DNA from: Rhizobium etli 8C-3
Lineage (GTDB): Bacteria; Pseudomonadota; Alphaproteobacteria; Rhizobiales; Rhizobiaceae
Assembly (NCBI RefSeq): GCF_001908375.1
Contig: NZ_CP017241.1
Coordinates: 313,001 to 377,000 of the forward strand
Reading direction: 5' to 3'
DNA length: 64,000 bases
The notes under the pieces are model-generated. The model was not told where the DNA came from. It ran no database searches and worked only from the letters and a program-made list of their open reading frames with translations. Each line of letters starts with the position of its first letter. The first letter of the stretch is position 1. Below, in pieces: positions 44,751-53,202 of this stretch. The position numbers were made by a program, and so were the translations under genes.

Positions 44751-45674
44751 ATGGCAGAGCGACCAGTTGACCTTGGATGGGTTCGTGTATTTGTCGCGGT
44801 GGGGAAAATGGGCAGTCTTTCATCTGCGGCCGGAACTCTCGGCCTGACCCAGCCTGCCGTCAGCTACCAGATCCGTCGCCTGGAAGAGCACATGGGCGTC
44901 AGCCTCCTTCAGCGACAGCACCGCGGCGTCGAACTGACCTCGGAAGGCCGCAGGCTTTTCGAAGTAACCTCTCGCACGGTTGACGATATCGACATGCTGG
45001 TGCGCAGTTTTCGCAGCCAATCCGAACGTCCGGCGATCAGGCTGAGGACGGATTATGCCTTCTCATCGCTCTGGCTGATCCCACGCATGCATACATTCCG
45101 CCTGCTCTATCCCGAAATGGACATTCAGATCGTCGCCACGCAGCGCATGGAGCAGCACGGTCCTCCGGATGGCGACATCGCTGTCGTCTTCGGAACGCGG
45201 GAGGACTTCGGCAGCAATGCCACGCTCCTTTTGCCGGAAAAGGTCGTCCCGATTTGCACCCAGGGCTTTCTGGATCGGAACGGCCCGTTCTTCGATCCGG
45301 TCGAAATTGCCGGCGCGCGTCTTCTGCATCTCGATGCGCGCGCACCGTCGCCGTGGTTCGATTGGAAGAGCTACCTGGCCGAGCTTGGCATCAATCGCGA
45401 TGCGGCCATAGGGCAGGGCGAGCTCAGCTTCAACACATATTCGCTCGTCGTGCAGGCGGCGATAGGCGAGCAGGGACTGGCGATCGGCTGGATGGGTCTG
45501 GTCGATTCGCTGCTGGCGTCAGGTATGCTGGTTACGGCCGGACCGATGTTGGAGGCCCCGGACCGAGGCTACTGGCTTTTGCCGCCGAAAGCGCAGAGCG
45601 CGCAGACTGATCGGCTTGCCGCCTGGCTGATCTCCGAGGCCGGCGCAGATGCGCTCAAGGCGCAAGATCCTTGA
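44751..45674 (+). CDS. LysR-family regulator of choline-sulfate utilisation
   Basis: A 307-residue LTTR starting at the ATG at 44751 with AAGGA seven bases upstream. The helix-turn-helix is FVAVGKMGSLSSAAGTLGLTQPAVSYQIRRLEEHMG. It matches the GcvA-like subgroup that flanks betC in many proteobacteria, and the divergent position supports betC as its target. The 283-bp intergenic region is unusually AT-rich. The 3' end overlaps otsA by 20 bp. Confidence 0.9.
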   Translation: MAERPVDLGWVRVFVAVGKMGSLSSAAGTLGLTQPAVSYQIRRLEEHMGVSLLQRQHRGVELTSEGRRLFEVTSRTVDDIDMLVRSFRSQSERPAIRLRTDYAFSSLWLIPRMHTFRLLYPEMDIQIVATQRMEQHGPPDGDIAVVFGTREDFGSNATLLLPEKVVPICTQGFLDRNGPFFDPVEIAGARLLHLDARAPSPWFDWKSYLAELGINRDAAIGQGELSFNTYSLVVQAAIGEQGLAIGWMGLVDSLLASGMLVTAGPMLEAPDRGYWLLPPKAQSAQTDRLAAWLISEAGADALKAQDP

Positions 45675-47028
45675 GAAAATCCCGGCACCAGCGCGAAACA
45701 TCGTGTTCGAGCAGATGGTCCATCATCATCTCCCAGCGCTCTTTGCGCTCTTCCAGCGGCATGCTGAGCGCCCTTGCCATCGCGTTTGCAGTACCCTCGA
45801 TGTCGTAGGGGTTGACCAAAAGGGAGCCTTTCAGCTCGCGGGCAGCTCCGGCGAAGCGTGAAAGCACGAGCACACCCGGATCGTCCGGGTTTTGTGCGGC
45901 CACGTATTCCTTCGCGACAAGGTTCATCCCGTCACGCAGCGGCGTCACCAAGCCGACCTTGCCGAGCCGGTAGAGCCCTGCGAGAACGTGGCGCCCCACG
46001 GAACGGTTGATATAGCGTATCGGCACCCAGTCGACGGCGCTGAGCGCTCCGTTCACCCTGCCGGCCTGCTCGGCCACGGTGCGTTGCATGGCTTCGTATT
46101 CGGGTACCTCGGAGCGGGACTTGGGGGTGATCTGCAGATAGGTGACGCGCCCCTGCTGTGCCGGATTGGCCAAGATGAAGCGCTCGAAAGCATCGATGCG
46201 CTGCGTGATTCCCTTGGAATAATCCAGGCGGTCGACGCCGATGATCAGGCTGCGGCCCTCGATGCTTTGACGGGCTTTTTTGACCATGCTGTTGGTTGCG
46301 GCCCTTTGGGCGAATTCGGCAAAGGCTGCAGTCTCTATGCTGATCGGATAGGCGCCGCCCTTGAAAGTCCGGCCATGGGCGCTGTAGCGGCCTTCGCCGA
46401 GCTCATCGCCGATGCCTTCCCGTCTGAGACAACCAGCGAAATTCTCAAGGTCGTGATCGGTCTGAAAGCCGACGACATCATAATGCGAGAGGCCGCGCAT
46501 GATCTGCTCGTGAACCGGCATCGTGAAGAGCACGTCCGCAGGCGGCCATGGAATATGAAGGAAGAAGCCGATGCGATTCTTCAAGCCCATTTGGCGCAGT
46601 TCCGCGGCGAGCGGGATCAGGTGGTAGTCGTGCACCCAGATGAGATCATCGGGTTCGATCAGCGGCGCCAGCCGATGGGCGAAAAAACGGTTGACGCGGA
46701 AATAGCCGGCCATCTCCTTGCGGCCGTATTCTGCGAGATCCAGACGGTAGTGGCAGATCGGCCAGAGTACACGGTTGGCAAAGCCGTGGTAGTATTCTTC
46801 CACATCGGTATCGGTCAGATCCGTCAGTGCATAGGTGATGTTGCCTTGTTGCAGCCGTGCAAGCGGCTGCGGCTCATGCTCGCCGCTCGATTTTCCCGAC
46901 CAGCCCATCCATATGCCGCCGCGCTCTTCAAGGGCGGCCTTTAGGGCGACCGCCAGACCGCCGGCGGGCGCAATGCCGCCTTTGTCGGGAACGGGCACGC
47001 GATTGGAAACAATGACGAGACGGCTCAT
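45655..47028 (-). CDS. otsA: Alpha,alpha-trehalose-phosphate synthase (UDP-forming)
   Basis: A 457-residue GT20 glycosyltransferase making trehalose-6-phosphate from UDP-glucose and glucose-6-phosphate. It shows SRLVIVSNRVPVPDKGG, IWVHDYHLIPLAAELR, LIIGVDRLDYSKGITQRIDAFE and the sugar-nucleotide loop GLVTPLRDGMNLVAKEYVAAQ. It has normal length and begins at the ATG at 47028 after GAAAGGAAC. It lies 44 bp downstream of otsB, forming an otsBA osmoprotection operon next to choline-sulfate genes. Confidence 0.97.
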   Translation of the reverse strand: MSRLVIVSNRVPVPDKGGIAPAGGLAVALKAALEERGGIWMGWSGKSSGEHEPQPLARLQQGNITYALTDLTDTDVEEYYHGFANRVLWPICHYRLDLAEYGRKEMAGYFRVNRFFAHRLAPLIEPDDLIWVHDYHLIPLAAELRQMGLKNRIGFFLHIPWPPADVLFTMPVHEQIMRGLSHYDVVGFQTDHDLENFAGCLRREGIGDELGEGRYSAHGRTFKGGAYPISIETAAFAEFAQRAATNSMVKKARQSIEGRSLIIGVDRLDYSKGITQRIDAFERFILANPAQQGRVTYLQITPKSRSEVPEYEAMQRTVAEQAGRVNGALSAVDWVPIRYINRSVGRHVLAGLYRLGKVGLVTPLRDGMNLVAKEYVAAQNPDDPGVLVLSRFAGAARELKGSLLVNPYDIEGTANAMARALSMPLEERKERWEMMMDHLLEHDVSRWCRDFLKDLAP

Positions 47029-47072
47029 GCCAGTTCCTTTCATGCAATGAAATACGTCGGGTGCTCAAATCT

Positions 47073-47870
47073 TCACGAGGCCAATGTCTCGATCATGCCG
47101 CGCAGAGCTTCTGCCGAGGGGATGGAGCCGCGCGCTTGGCTTGCAGGCGAAAGCGGCCCGACGCGGATCGATTGACCGCCAAGGCGGTTGACCGTGCGAA
47201 ACATCGCTTCGTCGGTCACGTCGTCTCCGATCGCAATGGGGCGCCTGCCGGCAAAGACTGGATGTGCGAGAAACGCTTCGACCGCACTGCCCTTGTCGGC
47301 ACTGGCCGGACGAATTTCGATAACCATCTTGCCGTGCTGGATCGTAAAGTTCGGTCCGGCTCGACCAAGCGCCTGTTCCATCAATGGTTCGAGTTCGAGC
47401 TCCCTGTCCGGCGCAAGCCGGTAATGTGCGGCAACCGCCGCTCCCTTATCCTCGATCAGAACCCCGGCCCAACCTGCAGTCTCTGCGGTGAGATCGGCCT
47501 TCAGCTGCTCGAATTGCGCTGTGACTTCGGCTTTGCTCACGCGTCCGTCCGGGTCGCGCCGCTCTGCGCCGTGAAGCCCGGCGATCGGGAAGTGGAACGG
47601 CCGGAAGAGCTGATCGGCATAGTCAAGCCCTCTTCCGGTGACGAGGGCCAGGGCACCTGCGAGCCTTTTTGCCAGGGCATCGAGACTTTCGGGCAGCGAT
47701 GGTGGAACGACGATGTCGTCCGGCGTTTCGGCCAGGTCGAGCAGGGTCCCGTCGATATCGATGAAGAGAGCCCAGTTTTCCGGCTCGGCGGAGAGAACGG
47801 CGAGAATAGAGTCTACCCCTGAAACCGCATCCGGTTCCGAGGCGCTGAGAAACTGCTTCTGGTATGACAT
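47073..47870 (-). CDS. otsB: Trehalose-6-phosphate phosphatase
   Basis: A 265-residue HAD-family phosphatase. Motif I is LFIDIDGTLLDLAETPDD, with the nucleophile aspartate. ALVTGRGLDYADQLF is motif II, and PIAIGDDVTDEAMFRTVN is motif IV. Removal of phosphate from trehalose-6-phosphate completes trehalose synthesis. It precedes otsA on the same strand, the reverse of the name order. Confidence 0.96.
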   Translation of the reverse strand: MSYQKQFLSASEPDAVSGVDSILAVLSAEPENWALFIDIDGTLLDLAETPDDIVVPPSLPESLDALAKRLAGALALVTGRGLDYADQLFRPFHFPIAGLHGAERRDPDGRVSKAEVTAQFEQLKADLTAETAGWAGVLIEDKGAAVAAHYRLAPDRELELEPLMEQALGRAGPNFTIQHGKMVIEIRPASADKGSAVEAFLAHPVFAGRRPIAIGDDVTDEAMFRTVNRLGGQSIRVGPLSPASQARGSIPSAEALRGMIETLAS

Positions 47871-47907
47871 AAGGCTCTATCTATGTCAGGGCCCACTCCA
47901 GGCAACC

Positions 47908-48309
47908 CTAGCTTTCCGTTTCGAATCGCGGCAGTGCTTCGATATTGCCGGTCCAGGGCAGGGCAGAGCGGCACCAGATCTGCTTGCGCGGCCACAGCTC
48001 GGCCCGCTGGTTGATCGTGCCGAGGCGGATGCCGACGAAGGCGTCGTCCTCTCCCATGCGATAGAGATGCGATCCGCAATTTGGACAGAAGAATTGCCGG
48101 CTGCGTGCTCCGCTTTCGCCATGCTTGACATAGGTTTTCGGTCTGCCGCGGAGAAGCCGGAAATCGGCCCGTCGCGCAACCGTGCTGACACGATAAGCCG
48201 TTCCGGTCAGCCGCTGGCAATCCGTGCAATGACAGATGCTGACGCGCTCCGGATCGATTTCGGCCTCATAGGCAATCGCGCCGCAATGGCATCCGCCGGT
48301 AACGTGCAT
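47908..48309 (-). CDS. GFA/CENP-V-family zinc protein
   Basis: A 133-residue protein with the complete zinc-binding cysteine set of the glutathione-dependent formaldehyde-activating family: GGCHCGAIAYEA, ICHCTDCQRLTG and QFFCPNCGSHLY. These members are named after Gfa but most lack proof of formaldehyde-glutathione chemistry. It sits between otsB and the S10 peptidase on the same strand with small gaps. Confidence 0.93.
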   Translation of the reverse strand: MHVTGGCHCGAIAYEAEIDPERVSICHCTDCQRLTGTAYRVSTVARRADFRLLRGRPKTYVKHGESGARSRQFFCPNCGSHLYRMGEDDAFVGIRLGTINQRAELWPRKQIWCRSALPWTGNIEALPRFETES

Positions 48310-48316
48310 CTGCTCC

Positions 48317-49813
48317 TCATTCGGCTATCTGCGCCGCCGGATGCTGACCATAAAAGGTCTTGGCATCAGCGGTAAAAGCAGCCCGCGCCTGCGCATTGGT
48401 GTAAAACATATGGCCGCCGCGATAGACGTCCAGGCTTACACGGCCCCTAGTCAGGCTTTCAGGTAGGTGGTCCACGACATAGCGGCTGACCCCATAGGGC
48501 GTGACGATATCGCTGTAGCCATGTGCGATCAGCAAATGAAAGCCCGCATTGGTGCCCAGCAATTCGCGGATGTCATCCGTTATGCTCGCCTGCAGCCGTG
48601 AGCCGGTGCCGTGTCCACCGCCCCATTCCCACTGACGGCTGACGTCGCTTTCGAGCAGCGTATAGGTCATCTCGGTCCTGAAGCCGAGTTCGTTGCGTGC
48701 GTAATCGGCAAAAGCGCCGCCATAAGCGCGGGTGAAGCCGTCGAGGACCGCGTCATCGCCACGACCGGAGTCTGATTCCGGATAAGGGTCGGGCGTTGCG
48801 AACGAGGCATCGTAGGGGCTCATCACCTCGCCCTGCTGCCTGGCAGAATTCTTGGCAAAGGCATTGCCCAGAAAGCCGCGGTTGCGGGCAACGACGTCTT
48901 CGGGAATGCCGGTCATCGTCGAGACCTTGCCATAGAATGCCTTCGCAGCCTCGCCCGCCGGTGCCGGCCCGGCCAAGGTCGTCAGATATTCACTGAGCGC
49001 GAACTTCTCCGCGTCCCGTTGCGCTTTTTCGTCGAAGGTTTTGCGGCGCTCGGCTTCAGCGGCGGCAAGGGACGGGAATTCGAGAGCAGCGCCAAGGGCA
49101 AAACGGTCTGCATTGAACATCAGCTGGCCCTCCAGCAACGGCGAGAGCATGACCGCGCCGGAGATGATGATGCCTTGGCTTTGCCGAAGGGCAGCAGCGA
49201 CCTTGGCCGCACGGAAACCGCCATAGCTTTCGCCGAGAAGATATTTTGGCGAGCCGGAGCGATTGTTGTGTGCGACATAGAGCGCGATTGCCTTTGCGAT
49301 GGCCTGCGCATCGGCGTTGACGCTGTAGTAGTGCGAAGCGTCGTCGGCCTTTGCCGTGCGGCTCCATCCTGTGCCGATCGGATCGATCAGCACGAGATCC
49401 GTGAAATCGAGCCAGCTCTGCGGATTGTCGACGAGCTTGGCATTTGCGCCGTCGCGGGCCTGCGGACCGAAATCCAATATGCGCGGCCCGACGAGCCCAA
49501 GGTGCAGAAATGCCGAAGCCGCGCCCGGACCGCCGTTGAAAGCGAAGGTAATGGGGCGGTTGGGTGTACGCTCCCTGGCGGTATAGGCAGTGTAGAATAT
49601 CGCAGCCGTGCGAGCGCCGTCCTGCCCGAAGAGATCGAGCGTGCCCGCCGTCGCCGTATAGGCCAGCCTGCGGCCGCCGACGTTCTGTTCATGCTGGGTG
49701 ACGGAATCGGACGGCAACAGCTTCAATACGCCGGGCCGCTCCTGGGCAATTGACAAAGCAGGTGTGGCGAGAACCAGCAGCGCAAACAGGATGGCAGCAA
49801 ACCTTAACGACAC
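48317..49813 (-). CDS. S10-family serine carboxypeptidase, secreted
   Basis: A 498-residue secreted alpha/beta-hydrolase peptidase. The start is GTG at 49813, decided by GGAGG five bases upstream, and it gives a clean signal peptide (RFAAILFALLVLATPALSIAQ). FAFNGGPGAASAFLH is the oxyanion/substrate segment, LLGESYGGFRAAKV has the nucleophile serine, AHGYSDIVTP the aspartate and VYRGGHMFY the histidine. It should trim C-terminal residues in the periplasm. It is 7 bp upstream of the GFA gene. Confidence 0.93.
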   Translation of the reverse strand: MSLRFAAILFALLVLATPALSIAQERPGVLKLLPSDSVTQHEQNVGGRRLAYTATAGTLDLFGQDGARTAAIFYTAYTARERTPNRPITFAFNGGPGAASAFLHLGLVGPRILDFGPQARDGANAKLVDNPQSWLDFTDLVLIDPIGTGWSRTAKADDASHYYSVNADAQAIAKAIALYVAHNNRSGSPKYLLGESYGGFRAAKVAAALRQSQGIIISGAVMLSPLLEGQLMFNADRFALGAALEFPSLAAAEAERRKTFDEKAQRDAEKFALSEYLTTLAGPAPAGEAAKAFYGKVSTMTGIPEDVVARNRGFLGNAFAKNSARQQGEVMSPYDASFATPDPYPESDSGRGDDAVLDGFTRAYGGAFADYARNELGFRTEMTYTLLESDVSRQWEWGGGHGTGSRLQASITDDIRELLGTNAGFHLLIAHGYSDIVTPYGVSRYVVDHLPESLTRGRVSLDVYRGGHMFYTNAQARAAFTADAKTFYGQHPAAQIAE

Positions 49814-49909
49814 TCTTTCCTCCTGGGCGATGAAACACGATAGATACCGTAACATCTGCCATCTCTAAGAGGTATCAAGAGATGGTGATGCGCAGGTGAG
49901 GAGAGACCT

Positions 49910-51199
49910 TTACGTCGTCTTGATCGTGCGCGCATTGACATGCAGCGCACGTCCGGCATTCCAGCCGTTGATCGCGGCTCCCAGTCCGAGCAGAACAAAG
50001 AGTGCGGCACTCCAGGCAAAGCTTCCGGTTACGCCGTGAATGAGTCCGACGATCAGGGGGCCGACGGCGGCCAGCAGATAACCGATGCATTGCGCCATGC
50101 CGGATAGGTGAGCTGCGACATGAGGATCGCGTGATCGCAGCACGATCGTTGTCATTGCCACTGCAATCAGGCCGCCTTGTCCCGTTCCCTGCAGCACTGC
50201 CCAAAGCCAGACCGTCGAAAGCGGCGCGAATAGCAGGCCAAGCAGGGCAACCACGGCAACGACGCACAGCGAAGCGTTGATCAACCGCTGGTCTTTGCCG
50301 CGTACGGCAATCTGCGGTGCCACGAGGCAGGCGGCGGCCTGGACCATGACTGATGCCGAAACGATGGCACCGGCAGCCACGCCGTCGAGGCCGCGCTCGC
50401 GCAGGATCGGCACCAGCCAGCCGAAGACGCAATAGGCGAGCGCTGATTGAAGGCCCATGAAAAGGGTGACCTGCCAGGCAAGCCGGTCTCGCCACAGGCC
50501 CTCGACCCTGAAGCCGCTTCGCCGCGCCTGAGCCGAAGCTCCAAGAACCTGCGGAAGCCAGATCATGGCGACGATGAAGGCGGGCAATGCCCAGGCGGCA
50601 AGTGCGCCCTCAAGCGATCCGTCGAGAGAGTGCTCGATCGGCAGCGTGAAACCGGCAGCGCTCGCTGCGCCGGCGCACAGCGCCATCGTATAACATCCGG
50701 TCATCAGCGCCGTGCGCTCGGCGAAGTCGCGCTTGACCAGGCCAGGAAGCAGGACGTTTCCGACGGCGATACAAGCACCAGCAAGCGCGGTTCCGAGAAA
50801 GAGAAGCGGGACCGAGGACAGCCCGCGCATGGCCGTGCCGAGTGCCAAAAGCACGAGCACGCCGAGGAGCGTTCGCTCGGCACCCAAGCGCTGTGCGAGC
50901 TTTGGCGCAAGCGGCGAAAAAGCGCCGAGGCAAACGACGGGAAGCGTGGTCAACAGGCTCGCGCCGAGGGCTGAAAGGCCAAGCCCCGCGCGAATTTCCG
51001 GCAGCAGCGCGGATGCGCTGGAGAACACGGGGCGGAGGTTGAAGGCGATAAGGACGAGGCTGACACCGAGAATGACACGGCTTGCCACCGTCGACTGTGC
51101 CGGAGCTTGCGGTGCGGGAACACTGTTTGCCTCGGCATCGATCAACGGATCGTCGATGGCCTCGAGAGCCTCGGCTGCATTAGAAATGGAGGTGGTCAC
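49910..51199 (-). CDS. MFS transporter of the CynX/NimT type
   Basis: A 429-residue protein with twelve predicted helices after a 40-residue hydrophilic N-terminus. VLIAFNLRPVFSSASALLPEIRAGLGLS is the CynX/NimT signature, followed by LAQRLGAERTLLGVLVLLALGTAMRGL (MFS motif A region). Substrates of relatives include cyanate and nitroimidazoles. It is co-transcribed with the GntR-type regulator, since the ATGA overlap is 4 bp. Confidence 0.92.
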   Translation of the reverse strand: MTTSISNAAEALEAIDDPLIDAEANSVPAPQAPAQSTVASRVILGVSLVLIAFNLRPVFSSASALLPEIRAGLGLSALGASLLTTLPVVCLGAFSPLAPKLAQRLGAERTLLGVLVLLALGTAMRGLSSVPLLFLGTALAGACIAVGNVLLPGLVKRDFAERTALMTGCYTMALCAGAASAAGFTLPIEHSLDGSLEGALAAWALPAFIVAMIWLPQVLGASAQARRSGFRVEGLWRDRLAWQVTLFMGLQSALAYCVFGWLVPILRERGLDGVAAGAIVSASVMVQAAACLVAPQIAVRGKDQRLINASLCVVAVVALLGLLFAPLSTVWLWAVLQGTGQGGLIAVAMTTIVLRSRDPHVAAHLSGMAQCIGYLLAAVGPLIVGLIHGVTGSFAWSAALFVLLGLGAAINGWNAGRALHVNARTIKTT

Positions 51200-51873
51200 G
51201 AGACGATCATCCGTTCAAGGGCGGCAATCACCGGCTTCATGAAGCGGCGCACGGCGGCATCGGCTTTCCCGGGGTGGCCGGTTTCGATGGCATCGATGAT
51301 ATCGCTGTGCGCTTTCATGTCGGGCTCGGGAAGGTCCTGCCCGAGCGTCGCTTCGATGGTTTCGGCGATCGAGGTCGAGAAGAAGTCATAGATTTCGATC
51401 ATCGCCCGGTTGCCGGAGGCTGCGATGATCGCTTTGTGAAAGGCAAGATCGCGCTCGATGAAGGCGGCCTTTTCGCCCCCTTCGTATGTGCCGCGCTTGG
51501 CCAGAAGCTCGCGCAGCACGGTGATGGTTTCCGGCGTGTGCCGCAGCGAGGCGAGGCGGGCTGCCTCGACGTCAAGGGCGCAGCGCGCTTCGAACTGGTC
51601 GCGCAGGCTTGCCCTCCGGGCCATCGTCAGGGGCCGACCGGCGTCCATCGTCGAAAGGACGTAGGTCCCGGAGCCTTGTCGCGTTTGAAGCAGGCCCTGA
51701 GAGACAAGCACGCGCACGGCCTCGCGGATCGTGCCCCGGCTGACTGCCAGCGCGGCCGAAAGAGCTGTTTCGTTCGGCAGCTTGTCGCCGATACTCCATC
51801 GCTTCGCGCAGATTTCGCCGCGGATCGCTTCAATGGCGGTTTCGGTCAGATTTGTCTTGTTGAGCGGCTGCAT
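51196..51873 (-). CDS. FadR/GntR-family (FCD) transcriptional regulator
   Basis: A 225-residue regulator. The N-terminal winged helix reads IGDKLPNETALSAALAVSRGTIREAVRVLVSQGLLQTRQGSGTYV, and the FCD effector domain contains FIERDLAFHKAIIAASGN and AHSDIIDAIETG. Conserved Asp/His residues suggest metal-assisted binding of a carboxylate ligand. It overlaps the MFS gene it probably controls. No Shine-Dalgarno is evident. Its own promoter overlaps a large dyad, consistent with autoregulation. Confidence 0.93.
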   Translation of the reverse strand: MQPLNKTNLTETAIEAIRGEICAKRWSIGDKLPNETALSAALAVSRGTIREAVRVLVSQGLLQTRQGSGTYVLSTMDAGRPLTMARRASLRDQFEARCALDVEAARLASLRHTPETITVLRELLAKRGTYEGGEKAAFIERDLAFHKAIIAASGNRAMIEIYDFFSTSIAETIEATLGQDLPEPDMKAHSDIIDAIETGHPGKADAAVRRFMKPVIAALERMIVS

Positions 51874-51877
51874 GTCA

Positions 51878-51910
51878 TATTCATAAAATCATCAGATGAC
51901 TTTATGAATA
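51878..51910. promoter_or_regulatory. Large dyad operator of the GntR-MFS operon
   Basis: The outer arms TATTCATAAA and TTTATGAATA are exact 10-bp inverted repeats. Between them an inner TCATC-A-GATGA forms a second dyad on the same axis, so 30 of 33 bases are symmetric. It covers the predicted -10 (TATTCA, 51905-51910, minus strand) and ends 4 bp before the GntR start codon. FadR-type FCD regulators bind comparable palindromes. Confidence 0.75.
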
Positions 51911-51933
51911 CGACGCGATCCGCCTGCAGTCAA
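51905..51933 (-). promoter_or_regulatory. Predicted promoter of the GntR-MFS operon
   Basis: On the minus strand TTGACT (51928-51933) and TATTCA (51905-51910) are separated by exactly 17 bp. The -10 lies inside one arm of the dyad operator, so binding would block RNA polymerase. Confidence 0.55.
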
Positions 51934-51951
51934 AGATAATCTGCAAAATAA

Positions 51952-51977
51952 AAAAGGGCCGCCTCAGCGACCCTTTT
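51952..51977 (-). terminator. Terminator of the 23-codon transcript
   Basis: On the minus strand AAAAGGGTCGC pairs with GCGGCCCTTTT around the loop TGAG. It includes one G-T pair that would be a C-A mismatch on the plus strand. A TTTTTTATTTT run follows. This orientation favours termination of minus-strand transcription coming from 52.1 kb. Confidence 0.75.
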
Positions 51978-52035
51978 CCATGAGTTTGGCCTGTAGCTGG
52001 CCTGGACCGTCAAAGCGGCCCCAGGAAGGCGGGGA

Positions 52036-52107
52036 TTAGAACGAGGGCTGCCTCGCTTTCGTCACCACTCCCATGCCCGATACGAGGTCCGAAATCTCAT
52101 TAGACAT
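52036..52107 (-). CDS. Very small ORF, 23 residues, with strong ribosome site
   Basis: The ATG at 52107 follows AGGAAGGTGATCC, one of the best ribosome sites in the window. The peptide begins MSNEISDLVSGMG and ends KARQPSF. It lies in an otherwise empty region and is followed 60 bases later by an intrinsic terminator, giving an independent transcript of about 190 nt. It could be a micro-protein, a dual-function small RNA or a leader peptide. No homologue comes to mind. Confidence 0.5.
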   Translation of the reverse strand: MSNEISDLVSGMGVVTKARQPSF

Positions 52108-52392
52108 TGGATCACCTTCCTTTCGTTCTGTTGCTGATGAATAAAAGGTAAGGAAAAATTTCGACGATGCAAGAGAAATCCTTGCGACGACCGCGGCGAG
52201 GCGGCCGAGAGGCAATGTTCACAAAAGAAGATGCGTGCTCAACGAATGTGATCGACTGAAGCGGTTGGAGCCCGCATGCTGCCTTGCAAAAAGTGCAATC
52301 GTTAAGTTTTTATTCACCATCGCGCTCGACAATCGAACGGGCATTTCAATCAGTCCCGCCGGAAGGACGGCGGGTTACGGAGTGAGAAAAGC
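52108..52392. other. Intergenic region upstream of the small ORF and the amidotransferase
   Basis: This holds presumed divergent promoters. A weak TTGCAT (52167-52172, minus strand) followed by an AT-rich TTTTAT could drive the 23-codon transcript. Nothing else was recognised. Confidence 0.35.
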
Positions 52393-53202
52393 ATGTGTCG
52401 CTGGGCAGCCTATCGCGGAGAGCCCCTCTATCTCGAGGAATTGGTTTCCTCACCTGCCCATTCGCTGATCGAGCAATCCCATTGTGCCACCCGCGCCAAG
52501 ACCGCAACGAACGGCGATGGCTTCGGTATTGCCTGGTACGGAGACCGGCCGGAGCCGGGCCGCTACCGCGATATCCTTCCCGCATGGTCCGACTGCAATC
52601 TGAAGAGCCTGGCGCGTCAAATCCGCTCGCCGCTTTTCCTGGCGCATGTGCGCGCAGCCACCGGCGGCGGCACGCGGCGCGACAATTGCCATCCCTTCAC
52701 GCATGGGAATTGGTCCTTCATGCACAACGGACAGATCGGGGGCTTCGAGCGCCTGCGCCGTTCCATGGAGGCGATGCTCGACGACGAGCTCTTCAATGTC
52801 CGCAGTGGCACGACCGATTCCGAGCTGATGTTCCTGCTCGCGCTGCAATTCGGTCTGTGCCGGGCGCCTCTTACTGCAATGGCGGAGATGGTGAGCTTTG
52901 TCGAAGGGCTTGCTGAAAACATCCTGGGCCGCGCCCATCTGCGTTTCACTGCGGCGTTTTCCGACGGAGGGTCGCTTTACGGCATTCGTTATGCGACGGA
53001 TCGAAAGGCGCCGACACTTTATGCTTCACCGATGCGCCGGGGACACTGCCTTGTTTCCGAACCATTGAATGACGACATCGACGCCTGGGCCGAGATACCG
53101 GACGGCAGCGCCGTCACGATTGGCGACAACGGCATCGAGGTCGTGGCCTTCACGCCGCAAAAGCGTATCGGCGCAGCGGCGGGTATCGCTATCCCTGCCT
53201 GA
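52393..53202 (+). CDS. Class II glutamine amidotransferase (YafJ/EgtC-like)
   Basis: A 269-residue Ntn-type amidotransferase domain alone. After Met removal Cys2 is the nucleophile (MCRWAAYRGEP). TNGDGFGIAWYGD, LAHVRAATGGG, NCHPFTHGNWSFMHNGQIGGF and SGTTDSELMFLLAL are the conserved glutamine-binding segments. Length and sequence match stand-alone YafJ-like proteins, which share the fold with EgtC. No egtB or egtD is nearby, so ergothioneine synthesis is not implied. The tail overlaps coaBC by 14 bp. Confidence 0.92.
   Translation: MCRWAAYRGEPLYLEELVSSPAHSLIEQSHCATRAKTATNGDGFGIAWYGDRPEPGRYRDILPAWSDCNLKSLARQIRSPLFLAHVRAATGGGTRRDNCHPFTHGNWSFMHNGQIGGFERLRRSMEAMLDDELFNVRSGTTDSELMFLLALQFGLCRAPLTAMAEMVSFVEGLAENILGRAHLRFTAAFSDGGSLYGIRYATDRKAPTLYASPMRRGHCLVSEPLNDDIDAWAEIPDGSAVTIGDNGIEVVAFTPQKRIGAAAGIAIPA

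Noticed and set aside
52393..53202. EgtC-like amidotransferase as evidence for ergothioneine synthesis
   Set aside because: No egtB or egtD lies nearby, and the sequence fits common stand-alone class II amidotransferases. Its proximity to the degradation operon is not meaningful.
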